Assembly: GCA_037976565.1 (NCBI GenBank)
Contig: CP137679.1
Coordinates: 26,267,127 to 26,331,126 of the forward strand
Length of the DNA: 64,000 nt
From: Mesocentrotus franciscanus
Taxonomy: Eukaryota > Echinodermata > Echinoidea > Camarodonta > Strongylocentrotidae
Direction: 5' to 3'
In this document: piece after piece, positions 1-13,316 of the stretch
How positions within the stretch are numbered: the first letter of the stretch is position 1
Layout: each line of letters begins with the position of its first letter
Notes under the pieces: model-generated
The model's database searches: none
Seen by the model: the letters and a program-made list of their open reading frames with translations, nothing else
What the model was told of the DNA's origin: nothing
Program-made: the position numbers and the translations under genes

Positions 1-1904
1 GATAAATCTCTGCTAATGTCTACAAAACCAGAAACACAATGATGACCATATGCTATTCGCAGTACAATCACCTTAATGATATGCAATGAGTAAGTTTAAA
101 TAACCCAAATCACCAATGGAATCCAAACTTGTGTCCTGATGATATCCAGAAGAATATGTCAACCTGATATCAAGAAGCGTTATAAATCCACTCAGCAATT
201 TAACAAATTTTGTAGAGATAAAGGTAGAATAAATGAATGTATAAAACACTTTATCCAAATTGTATCACCTTGTACGGTCTAATGCTCCACAGAAATAATC
301 CCAACTTATCAATTGCCAAGCAATCGACATTACGTTGCCTTCCACGCAGAGCAATCTGGTAGTTTGTTTCAAATCCTAAATATCTAACGCAGGAAGCTAG
401 CATTCACCAGACCATTTCCTTTCAAAATAATGACAAGGATTTTGCTTTTTTTTCTCTCACATTCTATCTCTCTCTCTCTTTCTCTCTCTTTCCTTTTCTG
501 CATAAAAAACGAGGAATGTTGGATTGCTGCAATATTGTGGGTTTATTCAAATAGTTTTGGAGTAATTGATTGTGGTTAATGATTTCTTTGTGTACATGTG
601 CAAGACCACATCATGCACGTCACATCGTGCAATAGACCGGGGAGTTTCCCATGGAATCACGTCCGATTTTATTTTATTTTCTCATGCTCGATCTTGGAGT
701 CGTTCCACCAACCTTTTGCGTGACGACATCGACAAGGGCAAGGTTGACATCACCCCCTCCCCCTTTGCCCCACAAATATGTGACACCCTTCTTGCCTATT
801 TTCATCCCCTTGTGTGAAAAGAAATATTCCCAACAACTCATTTATGCACTCAACCGGGTGCAATAGCTCACTTCAGGCTCAGTGGTTTGAGCAGGGGTCC
901 TAGAGCTGACAGGTCATGGATTCAAGTGCCCAAGTGCCTTTGGGTAAATTAGGTTGTCCCTAGACTCTACATGTAAATTGTGCCACAATACACTGTTATG
1001 TCATTGTTGGTGTTACTTGGGCATTTACTTCTTTGACGTTAATGACACACACTCATTAAGTGAAAAGAACAATAAAGTGTTTAAGAACTGGGTGGCACAT
1101 TACACAGTAAAAGATTTCTATCATCTTCATGGCCAAATTCCTCAGATAGGATGTAAAGCCATAGGTCTCCTTCTTTCTTACCTTGAATCACACTGTCATT
1201 GCTACATTAAGTAACACTAGCAGTTTCCAATGTGTTGCTTGAAAAAAAAATGAAAGTGAAATCCCTACAAAATAGACAAATTTAGCACAAATTTGTACAC
1301 TGCAAATTCTGTGCAAAGTTACATACATACATGTATGTAGATATCTACTTGAATTGCATTAAATATCTATTTAATAACTCACATTCCAGAGAAACTTTTT
1401 TTTCTCACTCAAAATATGATAATTGATGCCAACACTTGATGCATTTACAAGCAAACAAGAAACAACTCATCAGAGTTAATGGCTACAATTAGATAGGCAT
1501 AACAATTTACAACATACTTGTGGTTTCTAGCAAACCAGAATTTGATTTAAAGTATGCAATTACGTGTACACCCCCGAAAGTCCATAATTACAGTGCACTT
1601 CTCATCTAGGTTAAATATGCTGTGCAGTCCTATAATAGCAAACTTCTAAAAATATGAATGAGTAAATAAGCAAAATATTCCTGCAGAAAAGGAGACATAA
1701 AAAGAGTGGAAAATTTGTCAACAAAGTGGTGTAGACAATTGCTATTTCACAAAAAGAACTGTACTCTGAAAAAAACAAAAATGAGTGCTTACATTTTGCA
1801 ATTATTTCTGCACTTTTTAATTTGAGTACAGAAATTTAAAATGAAAGCATTTACTGTTGACTTGTGGAGAGAATTATACAAAAAAAAGATTATCGCTATC
1901 TATT

Positions 1905-2036
1905 CATCACTGTTATTGTTGTTGTTGAAATTATTGTCATTATCATTATTATCATTATAATCAATATAATAATTGCTGTTGTTGTTTTGTTATTACTATT
2001 ATTACTTTTATTATCATAATTATAATTATTCATACT
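1905..2036. repeat. AT-rich trinucleotide-like repeat
   Basis: This is a run of imperfect TTATTATTG/TTGTTG/ATTATC units. It directly abuts the left target-site duplication of the hAT element at 2045. Confidence 0.7.
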
Positions 2037-2044
2037 ATTGTTAT

Positions 2045-3320
2045 CAGCGCTCAAAATACACGGGCGATGGGCGATTCGCCCCCGTGAGCTACATAATCGC
2101 CTCCGTCAGAGTGCTCACGGGGGCGATTGCAAAATTAAAAATTGCCCCCGTGGAATTATAGAATAAATATTATCTTTTCTGTTATAACTTTCAAACAATA
2201 TTGAGTTTCAACTTAATATGTATTTCAAACCTTAAACCACTGAAATGGAACTATGGAAGTTAGATTAGCGTGCCGGATTTCTCGCTCATATTTTTCGGTG
2301 TCTATAGAGGCCGCCATATTGTAAACAAATGTGCGCTTATTCGCCGCAAGGGGGCGCTATATTTCCCATCTCCACATCAGATTCTCTATGACTGTATTAC
2401 CGATACAAACAACGGAAGCTCGCAGTGCAGTGCGACCATCAGCAGCGGCTATACCACGCCGCGGTAGTACCGGCCAGTGTGCACACTGCCGCCACATATC
2501 TGCTGGAGCTAGAGGCGATCGCGCAAGGACCGAAACAGGGAGAAGTTTTTGAAAAGCGTGAATCCTCTGAAATCTGGTGATTCCAAAAGACCAGCAAATA
2601 ATGAACCTCGACCAGTAAATCAATATTGAGAAGGAGAGGAAGACCAAAGATGTTGTGGAAGGATTATAGTAAAGACTAAAGAAAAAATGTAATAAGGTTG
2701 CTTTGAATGATAAGGCCCAATAAGGGGGAATGTGCAGAACGGGAAGAAACGGAGAGAATGCCATCTCGGGATGAAAGTCGACAGTAACCCCTATGTAACT
2801 TGTAAAGTTGTAAGAGGGAAATGCCGACTTAAATAAATGATAATAAGTGGCGGATCTAGGCGAGGGACCCCCCTAGGTTGCCAAGTGAAAATGTGATATG
2901 CATGGAAAAACGCCATCATGTGTCCAGACCCGCATCGTCATTGGATCAACCCCCTCCTTTAAACTGTTACTTGATTTAAAAGACGTTATCGTTGCACTGC
3001 TCTTTATGATCTCCATTGTGTTAGTAGATGCCAGGAAAACATCACTTACGGGCTTCAAAATAGCAACAACAAAAATCGCCTCGCGCTACGCTGCTCGTGG
3101 ACGATGCTCCGCAGCGTCATTGGGTCAACCCCTTAGCAAAATGCTAGATCCGCCCCTGATAATGATGAAATAGCAAAGAGTATCATGGGTACCAATTCAA
3201 TGGAAATTTGTATTAAAAAAAGAACCCCGTCAGTACTAAAATAGCCCTCGTGAGAAGGCTCACGGGGGCTCTTTTTTTTTTGGAAGAGCCCCCATGGACA
3301 AAAAATTAATTTGAGCCCTG
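2045..3320. mobile_element. non-autonomous hAT-type DNA transposon
   Basis: The 1,276-bp element is bounded by a perfect 8-bp direct repeat, ATTGTTAT, at 2037-2044 and 3321-3328. Its ends are short inverted repeats: CAGCGCTCAAAAT on the left and CAGGGCTCAAATT read from the right. An 8-bp duplication with CAG-type termini is the hallmark of the hAT superfamily. Subterminal blocks are G/C runs related in inverted orientation (CACGGGGGC near 2120 and near 3260). There is no transposase reading frame, so it would need a transposase supplied elsewhere. A second element is nested inside at about 2848-3156. Confidence 0.8.
2848..3156. mobile_element. short inverted-repeat element nested in the hAT element
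   Basis: The termini are inverted copies: GTGGCGGATCTAG at the left and AGGGGCGGATCTAG read from the right. Similar GATAAT-containing sequence flanks both ends, suggesting a target duplication of about 6-7 bp, but the exact edges are unclear. The interior has two related CCCGCATCGTCATTGG-like and GCAGCGTCATTGGGTCAACC blocks and no coding capacity. It lies entirely within the hAT element, so it inserted later. Confidence 0.55.
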
Positions 3321-3409
3321 ATTGTTATATAGCAAATGATTGTGAACCAAAAGCTTAAAAACACACATAAGGCACGCATCGCAATCTTAACAATCTAACA
3401 GTCCAGGTG

Positions 3410-3567
3410 CCTGTTGCATGAGACTTACCATTCATGATTGATGGCAACTTTGCATCAATATTAATTACCATGGCAAAATCAATCAACAGCCAATCAAATC
3501 AAGGTTTCCATAGAAATTACCATTAATGGCAAAGAGACCATCAATGGTAAGTTTTATGCAAGGGGCC
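3410..3567. mobile_element. MITE with TTGCAT...ACTTACCAT termini
   Basis: The 158-bp element has inverted ends (CCTGTTGCATGAGACTTACC on the left; GGCCCCTTGCATAAAACTTA read from the right). It is flanked by the 7-bp direct repeat CCAGGTG at 3403-3409 and 3568-3574. It is related in its ends to the GGGCCCTGTTTCATAAAACT element at 43458. Confidence 0.6.
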
Positions 3568-6500
3568 CCAGGTGTAAATTAGAATACACTGTACAGCACT
3601 AGTCTGTACAGATAAACAAAAACAGGGCAACTGTTTTGTTTGCAGTTTGTCTGCTTGATATTTGTTCGTTTATTTATTTCCAGGTAAATACTGCAAGGAA
3701 AATAACGCCAGGAAAATAATGCACTCTGCAATCTGCATGATACATGTGTACATCTTTTGAGTTTCGATTCAACAAACATATTTCAGTATTCATCAAATCA
3801 GATTTAATTGCCACAACAAAAGAGGTCAACAGACCATTCAGGAAGAAAAAAGTCATCATTCCAAAATATCAGGAGATCATGCAGTCACTGTAACCAGGGC
3901 ATAACAATAGGCCAATGCCAAATATTGACAGGTAAATAAATAATTGTTAAAACTAAATAAACAAATCTACATGCATGTATGGCTTCATAGCTTTCAAGTT
4001 GTCAAATCCAGTAAAAAGAAAAGGATTTCGTATATTTCAAATATAAATGAACAGTTCACAACCATTGTACACTTGATTGTCCATTTTTTCCACGCAGGTC
4101 ATTGGTCAATTTCCTGTACTGTTTACAATTAGATCATAATGCATAACTGGCAAGCAGAAGGGCACAAATGGATGAAAGGCCAGCAGATGAGAATTTTAAG
4201 AAATCTATTTTCAAGTTTTTATGTTTATCTAACTCACTTTTGGGTCCACACTTGTATATCATTGAAATTGATCATGTTAATAGTGATGAGGTATAATTAT
4301 AATCATTTTTATTCTTTCAACATCATTCTATCATTAAAACACTAAGAATTTTATAAAACTATGATTAATAGTCATGTTCATATTGTGTTTCCACAGCACA
4401 TGACAATACAAGAACAATTACAATTTATAAAGCAGCAAAAAGAAAAATTATAGCAACCGCACCTACATGTTGCATGAGGACACTGTAGATTTACTTTTAC
4501 TCAAATAAATACATGAATCATATCTTTAAGGTATTCCTTTCAAATAGAGTTACAATGTACTTATTTTGGAGAAAATCCATCTCCATTTGACACATTTTGT
4601 CAGTAGATACAACTAATGTAGGCTAGTGTTGAATGTGCACTGCATGGTATGCAGTGCGGAGATGGAACGCAATCGAAATGTTGTGATTTAATAAGCTTGG
4701 GTCCCTTCGCAGGAAACCAATCAATTTGTTCAATCTGGTGAGGGAGTAAAGGGAAATACGACATTTATAGTAGTGATCAAGTATGCTCCGAGGAGTTCGC
4801 AGAGTCAAAATAACCACCGGTTCTGAAATGCCATGCTCTAGAAACGTCACATTCTCCACTTACAATCGCAGCATTTGAAAGCTGGATCGATCAAGCTTAA
4901 AGAGAATGTGTCGGTATGTACATTACCTGTATATGCTGTCGAGGGCTGGCATGATTGTCAGTATACAGGATGTAGAGGTTCAACATTCATGTTTTGCAAC
5001 TCTCAAATAACGTCATAAAAGGAATATAAAGCATACACCATGCATACAAAAAATGTAGATTCATGTTCATATTTATTTTTGCCATTCAATTTGACCCAAA
5101 ACATTTTTGTTTTGTTTTACTGTTCATGGTTAAACGGACGCATTCTACTGCAAAAAAGTTTTTGCCCAATGCCCATATCCTAGATGCTAACTACCAGGAA
5201 ACGCATTAAAGCATTTTCAGCGACAAAAAAAAAAAAAAAAATAATACTGGAAGGGATGTTTTGATTCAGATAACAGATTCCACATGTTCCTCAATTTGAA
5301 AAGAATATTTGGGTCTAAACTGCCACCATTTTGCAAAGATGAAGATGTTGCCAGCTATATGATATGATTTATTCTCTTTTGAACATATCATAACCTTGAT
5401 ATGAATAATAAAGCATATTAAATTTACATGACAATGATTTACAGTAAATCAGTATTTCATATATCTCTTTCTATATTGTTTTCTTGAACAGAATTGTAGC
5501 ACAATTGAATATGAATACAAGGCCTCATGTCTCTCACCAGATATAATGCAGCTATTTAATGTAATACATGTTGGCCTATGATGTAGCCAATATATCTATG
5601 TATACATACATGTACATATAAATGGCATATATGTGCCATGACTATATATGACTAACACCAGACCTGATCTATCTCTTCAAATCAAAGAGATTGCAAAGAT
5701 GAAAGGTAACACAAGGAGCTGAAGAGAGCCGGGCTAACTGGGTTGCTAGGCAACAGCAGTAGGATCGGAGGGAGGAAATAACGCAGCGCAGATTTCAAAC
5801 ACGTCAACGGCAAACCTCGGAGGGTAACGAACCCAAGACAACTCATGGAACCGTCGCCGCTAATCCCGAGGAACACAAAGTCCCACTTTCACATCAGAAA
5901 GTTTTCCCAGGATGGCAGTATAATCTGCCATATTGGTGAAATTCTAATTCATGAGATTCAAAACAGTGCTCTCCAATCTGATCAGGGGATTCGTACATTG
6001 ATTTGTGACAGGGGTGAATGCCCTATTGGACAACCACAGCGTGGTGTGTATGGTAGGAGGAAAAACAAATAATGAAAGAAAGCACATAAATGAATACATT
6101 TCAACATCCGTGGATAGAATATATGTTATACTAATAGGAAGTCCAGAGTACATAATCATGGGAGTGTGCTCCTGTAGAAGAGGCATTGAATATCCAATGG
6201 ATAGGACATGAAGCAGTATGTCCTCAAAAAGATTAACTGCATGTACAAGTGCAGGTACATGTAGCACTTGGTTAGTTGGAAACTACATGCATTCCATAAA
6301 TATCTTAATGCTTGTAATGAGACTTGCTCAGCAATGAGCAAAAGTCATTCGTTCCAAACAAAAATATCTCTGAAAAGTTAAAAATACAAATGGTGAAAAA
6401 CACATTATTTTAATGTAAAATATTTTGAAAAGTATTATATTTAAAAGCCTTGTTGAAATTGCAAAAACTCAAGGAGTCCAAAAATATGAGGGACCTACCT

Positions 6501-7188
6501 GGCTTCTATACATTGTATGTACTAAAGTTTAAATCGTGACACATTTTTTTAAACTACAAAGATGAGAAGAAGTGTTCACACTTATAGCTTGTGAAAGCCT
6601 CACATTGGTGGGTCTACATGTAGCTACACATCATCAAACGCACTCTCTCTCTCTTGCCCATGCGACTATTCTTGGGGCCCTGCTCGCATGTCGATGTCGA
6701 AGAGTGTAATTTCAGCTGTCTTTTAAGGAGAAAGACAAAAATCACCTAGGGGCTTGTTGCTCCAAACTTGGTAAATGATACCTAGTGCGGCTAATAAGGT
6801 AAGGCCGCCGCATTTCCCCCTGGCTTAACATTCTCATGCACTTGTATTAACATGTTCTACAAGACAAGTTAGAGCTGAACCTTGCAATATGCAACTCCAC
6901 TTGCACATGAGTACCTGGGTACATATTCATCCGAAGACAAGACTAATCTTTATTCTCTGAAAAGAGTGTTTGGTTGGCAGAGGAATGTTGCAAATAAATG
7001 TCATTTTGTAAGACCTCCATGCCTCTTTTCCTTTTTGGATATTTTCTGATCATATTTAGATATGAACTTATGAAGTAATTAAAATGTTGAGTTTTGTATA
7101 AGGACTCTTACCACTGTTCAGTTTAACAGTATTTGTATGATTATAAAGGGCCTCTTGATAATTTTTTTTTTGACAAAACAGTTACTGA

Positions 7189-7269
7189 GGGAAAGAATGA
7201 GAGAGGGAGAGAGAGACAGAGACAGAGAGAGAGAGAGAGATATGGGGGAGGAAGAGAAAGAGATGAGAC

Positions 7270-7318
<49 letters not shown>
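7189..7318. repeat. GA microsatellite
   Basis: An imperfect purine run opens into a pure GA dinucleotide tract at about 7274-7317. The open frames across it are artefacts of the repeat. Confidence 0.9.
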
Positions 7319-7322
<4 letters not shown>

Positions 7323-9975
7323 CACAGATAGATAGACAGAGAATGAGAAACAGATTTGCTCCTCAACTTCATACCATCAAAATACATGTCCTGGGCCTAC
7401 ACACTCTACTTATTACTAAATGGCAGGTCAAACACATCACAATACAGATCTGGAGAATTTAATAAAACAGGTACGCATGTACCTGTGCATGTAAGGTACA
7501 ATTGCAACAAATTGACTTGATTGAGTTCAGCACTTGAACAGATTCATTAGATCATAAACAGAAGACATAAAAGAATCTTTCAGCAATAATTAATTACTCT
7601 CATATCTATCTACGTAATTCCTCATTATAGCCCACCTTTATTGCATACTTTATTTCCAAGTACACATATTCATTGTGTATTCCCCATGATACATTGAGAG
7701 TGAGCATTATACATGTACTTGTCACAGAATTACATGTGGTTTTTATGACTAATTACAACTTATTCCCTCCTATTCACAATCAACTGCTCGTGGTACAGAT
7801 TCCAGAACAAGTCAGCAAAAGAATGAAAATATATGTACATGTAGGCCTACTGTGTATTCAGGGAATTTCAAAACTAATTAAAAAATAGTGCATATTAAAC
7901 TTCCCATAAAACAGATTACACATGCTTCAAAGCAGACACTTGCAGCAAAGTTGAGCAAACACAACAGTGCCCTCTGGTGTCCCATGCTACACAGACATAG
8001 ATGGTCTCTCTCTCTGTCTCTCATGAGTGTCATTTCTATTCCTGTCCATAATCTCTTAGATTGGCCAAGTGTTTACATAGGAGCAGTTATTTTATACAAG
8101 ATAAACTTTGATAATTCATGGTGTAGGTATATGGTTGCTTATTGATAGCCTACATGAATAAGCATTTTGCCTTATCATTGGCATGTCCTGTTTTGCTAAA
8201 TGAAATAATTACATGAAGATGTGTAATTTTCCTGTACTTCCTTATTTTCATACCCTTATTGAAGTGTGTAAAAATTTACACATACAGTGTACAATGTATC
8301 CTGAGATGGTAGTTTTTTTCTTTTTCATTTTTCAGAATTATTTTATCTATATATATGGATCGCCCATATTATTTTAAGGGACCATCAACTTGAAAATGAC
8401 CAAATGTGTAACAGGAATAGAAATAAGTTGGATAAATATAATTTCTCCCAAAAATGTAATATCTTGTTTTTCTGGGAGGGGATGGATCATAGTCTTCCCA
8501 GAAAAATAATGTAATGAAAGACTATTCAAAGAGAAATTCACATTTAGGGTGAAATATATTTATTATCATTCAAACTATAAAAGCACAGCGGCACAATTGT
8601 GTAAAGTCATGTATGACATCTTACTCATGTACATGTACATTTTGTTTATGACCTTTTATATAATAGAAATAATCAGTCTTGAACAATGAATAAATCATTA
8701 ATTTGTCTGTTAAGAGCCAGAAGGGCACTAGCTGTATGTTAAGTACACGAGTTCAAGTCCTTTTGACTCCAAACAGATGATTTTTTTTGCTGTGCGTGTG
8801 CAAATACAACCTGCATGTATAGCACAGTGCTACGGCGTGTCACACCCACAGTATACATATACATGTAAGGTGTGGCTGACACTATTAAAGTCTGTGACAT
8901 AGATTCTAGGCATTTCCTCTTCTGTTACTAAGCAACAAAAAGGTTTCCATCTGTCTCTTGCAGTCATTGCATTGTTCTTACCATATTCAAATGGTAGTAA
9001 AAATATGAATCATAAACAATACAAATGAATAAAAAGTACCGGGTAGTAAAAATGATGTTCCTTTTTTAAGACCAATACTGTACATGTAGGTAAAATTAAG
9101 GCAAGAGTGAAGTCTTTTTTTTTTAAACTGTACATTTATCACCATCATTGAACGGACAAGTAATATAAGAACCATGATGTATACATCTTATAACCAAAAA
9201 AACAAAAACAAAAAACAAAAAAAGCCAGAAAGTTTCAAAGTTTTTTAATAAGAAGGACCTGGTGCACATCGATAGTGGTCGATTGGGGAGGTGGAGGGGC
9301 CCCTCCCACCCCCACAAAATAATAATAATATTAATGTGAAGCCCTGCCCAAATTGAACAAACTTTTCACCACTTTATTTTCTCATCTTTTTAAACTGAAA
9401 TAAGAATGGTGATCCAGTATAATTTACATGTATCAATGATGATGATAAAATGCTGCAACAAATACGATATTGTGTCAATATAAAAATGTACAGTATACTA
9501 CAATTGATAAGACCTGCGTTATATCTAAATTGTGTTTTAGCTACACTTACGGTAGATATGCCTGTACGGCTGTACCTCAATGTAAGCCGAGAGGCATGGC
9601 ATGGTCTGTTCAGGGAAATCATATATCACTGGTCTGGTCACCTACTGACTGTACATGTAGTATTGTTCTGTGAACTCTCAAAATGAAAGATGTCAAACTT
9701 GTCTTGTGACTGTACTCCATGTGACTAACTGAAGACAGATACATTGTAGACCACAATACAAGTAACCTTCAAAATCTACATATCGGCCACAATACAGTGT
9801 ATATGTATGTGCGGAACTAAAGTGTACAATGTAGGGCTCCTCTGAACATGACACTTGCTGTCCTGTGTATATATATATATTATAGAGACATGCAAAGTGA
9901 GTAAGAAATAGGAGGGAATTTGGGATATGTTTGCAAATGTACAATACACATCTGTGAAAGCTATCCAACCCTTAC

Positions 9976-10174
9976 ATTGCACCATCATCTAGCAAGGGAT
10001 CAATTTCTCCTTGGAGACCCTTCTCAGCTGTTTGACCTTGTGAACTATTGACCCCTGACCTTCCACTTAACATTGAACTCAAGGAAGAGAAGGAAGGATA
10101 GGCTTTCATTGGGGAGGGAACATAAGGGGGAGATAAATGTTGATGCCAAGTAACCAAATTTGTTACAACGTGCA
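9976..10174 (-). CDS. candidate orphan coding exon
   Basis: A 199-bp minus-strand segment is open throughout, preceded by an AG acceptor (ATAATTTCAG) and followed by a good donor (GTAAGG). The translation is rich in Ser and Pro and ends in an acidic patch (EIDPLLDDGA). It is unlike the AT-rich, stop-filled surroundings. The exon enters with one base carried from the previous codon, which matches the phase in which the abl first exon ends, and it leaves in a different phase. I recognise no domain, and the usual ABL linker and SH3 sequence is absent. It could be an extra linker exon of abl, an exon of an unrelated nested gene, or chance. Confidence 0.22.
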
Positions 10175-13031
10175 CTGAAATTATGACCCATAAAGTATTT
10201 ATGGAAGGGGATGGTATATTTTGGGACAAAAAAGTCATTCTCATAAAACTAGCATCCTTAAATTCACAAAGTCATGCCAAGTTTGAGTAGGGCTGATTTC
10301 AAGCCAAACTAGAAATACATACATGTATATTATGTACAAGTAGGCCCATGTGTGAGTATTACACAATTTGTTATGCACTGCAATTAATTAACAATATTGA
10401 TGGGCCATATGTGCACAATTCAGGAGGGCAAGCCTTGAGCCCCCCCCCCCCAACACACACACAATATATAAACAATACCAAAGACAGATCTAGGGGCACT
10501 AACGGCACTAATGTACACCCTACCACCCCAAAAAAGGGGATTTTTAAATATTTTTTAATAGAAGCAATATGGACTGATGACATATTTTTTTCTTTTGCTT
10601 ATAACTGAATTTTCATACTTGTGCGCCCACCCCACCCCAAAGGGGAGTAAAAACAAGAAGAAGCAATATGGCCTGATGACATTTTGTTGATGCTTGTCAC
10701 AGAATTAAATTCGGACTTGTGCCCCCCCCCCCCTGAGATTCCTGGATCCACCACCAAATATTTCTCAATAACTATGATTCATATTTCAGTGTAAAGGCCT
10801 ATGAAAATACACATGTACATACAAACATGAACTGAAGAAAGTGATTGATTGAATGCCTTAATACATCAAGTGTGTCCACAAGATGCTTCCTTTTATTTGC
10901 AGGTTTACATGCATTTACAGTGTAGTAGTTTTGAATGTATAGGTCTTCATTTTCTGTCCTCTCTTAATAGTATACATGTACTCTTGGATGATTTTCAAAA
11001 GTACTTGCATGTCAAACCTCGATTCCAAGAATTGATTGAAAACATTCTCAAGTGCACCTATTTGACACTTTCACTGGTTTTCAGATTTATGAGAAGGAGA
11101 CAAGTTGTGCATCATAATAAATAAATGTATTTTCAAATTGTGTCAATCCCTAGTGGCGAATGTACTGATGAATGGGCTTTTAAAAGCTTACAGGGACATG
11201 TACATAAAGCAATGTCTATGACATATATTGAGGAATTCGTCCTACAACATGAAAGTTATTGTCATTTTAGAAAGTGGAGGATATAATTTAACTGATGTTT
11301 ATATGATACATAAACAAATTGAAAGACATGTTTTTATAGCATTTTCATTGACTTAGTTTACATATTTATTTCTCCATTGCCACCTGCCCTTAATATGTTT
11401 ATGTCTTGCTTGTTGTGATCGTTTCTTTTATTTTTATTAATAGAAACTTGTTAAAAAAAGGAGAAAAAAAAAGCTCGTCATTCCTTGCAAAAGTTCCTGA
11501 TAACCAGCACTACATCCGTTATGTCATACAAGTAAAGTACTACAAGAGTTCTTTTTGTATTTTCCTTATTAAAAAATAACAGAACCAGATTTTGGATGAT
11601 AATGTTGAACACATTTTTTTTTGCAGGACTTCACAAGATTTTGCAAGATATTGTGGCATTTGGCTACATGGTAGGGTTACATAATTTCAAGTTTCAAGAG
11701 TTGTTCAGTCACGAACTGACATTATAACACATTCTAAACAAAGCATAATTATTGACAGTACTAATATATCATGATACAGACTGAACATGGCACTCTTTCA
11801 TAAAGATTTCTCGACAAAAGCTAATCAAAAAAATGTGCTTGTTATAGGTTAAACCATTTGGGGAAATAACATGTGAGATGGTCTTGAGATATACTGTAGA
11901 GTATCCTTTATCATGATTTTTCTTTGTGATAAGATCAGCAGAAAAAAAGATGACAGCAAATGCTATAACTAACCAAGGACAACGGTGTTCAACATTCCTT
12001 CCTGAAGCTTAATACCTGGCTGTCACGAAACAGACAGACATTGTTGTGAGTCACTGCATCAACAATAGAACGTCCCACATCTCATGACCCTCTGTGAAGT
12101 ACTATGAACCTTATTTGTGTTTTACAAACGAACAACGTACAATGTTACATACATACATGTACATACATACATGTACATGTACACTGTAAATGTACTTTCC
12201 CTAGCCATGTACTGCAACATATAACTTACATATGCTGGTGTAACAATACATTGTGAAACCAGAGATTTTTGAGCGCATGAAATGTTTGCAAATTTCGTCA
12301 GCGGTTCAAATTCAGGAAAAAGTACATGTAAATGACAAATTACTAAACTTTTTTGTGCAATTTTAATATTAAAGTTTCTTGTCATGAAAGTTTCTGCTTT
12401 ACAGTAGGCCTACATGACAAACATGTAGTATGAGCCTTGACAGTCATGTACAGCTCTTTTACTATGCCCTTCTTATTAGACCCAATGCAAATTATGCAGT
12501 CAATGATATTTCCTCCTTTTGAGGCCTGAGGGGAGGGGGGAGGGGGAGAGGTATGGACATTTCATGGAAATCTGGAGCTTTTTATATTGGATCTCAAGCC
12601 TTCTTGTAATGCCATCCTCCTCGCCAAGTGCCGTTTTCCTGAGAACTGTCAAAGCCTGTTCATATGACAGGCAACTACGCAAAGAACCCATGATGTAAAG
12701 CACTTGAATCTGGTCATGCATATGCAGGTGAGAACATATCCAACTGCTAGCACCTAAATCTCTGACAGATAACATGCTGAGTAGAATTACGGTAAATATT
12801 TGTTTCCACTCTTCTTATTCAGAAGTTCTGAGCAAATGGGTTTGTTTACAAACCAACAAGCGTGCTAACTGCTTGTTAATTGTACAGAACAGTTCCACAT
12901 TGAACATATACTTTGTGCATGTACAACTGTACCAGTCGCAAAATACAACTAAGATTCAGTATAAATATCATGTTTTAGTTCTTGGGGGATTATGTTTAGC
13001 AGTCTTTAGAACTTAGAAGTAAATGTAGTAT

Positions 13032-13316
13032 TTAAAGGGATCGGTAACTTTGTCTCAGATTCTGACACAAAATCCTGGATTTAGCTCATGCTGCAATGAA
13101 AGTTATAAACCTTTAGGTCAGTCAGGAACCACATGACTTTTACAAGCCGATCGCCTGTCTGATTATCAAGATATTTATGATTGGAAATCGAAACCAAATT
13201 ATGCGTTTCCTAATGGTTTTCATAACACTACAGTCTATTGGGGAAAACGAGCATGGTAAAACCGTCACTCCAAGATTTTTACTTTTTGAGGCACTTCTTG
13301 ATCATTTTGAAGCGCA
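13032..13316. mobile_element. TTAA-type MITE, right end lost
   Basis: It starts at TTAA (13032) with AAGGGATCGGTAACTTTGTC. It is collinear with the reverse complement of the intact copy at 51597-51894, including the shared stretch around GGTCAGTCAGGAA. Similarity ends near GAAGCGCA (13316), where CT-rich simple sequence begins, so its far terminus is missing. Confidence 0.65.

Noticed and set aside
4623..4859. Minus-strand 78-codon frame
   Set aside because: It has no domain, no flanking splice signals and no similarity that I recognise.
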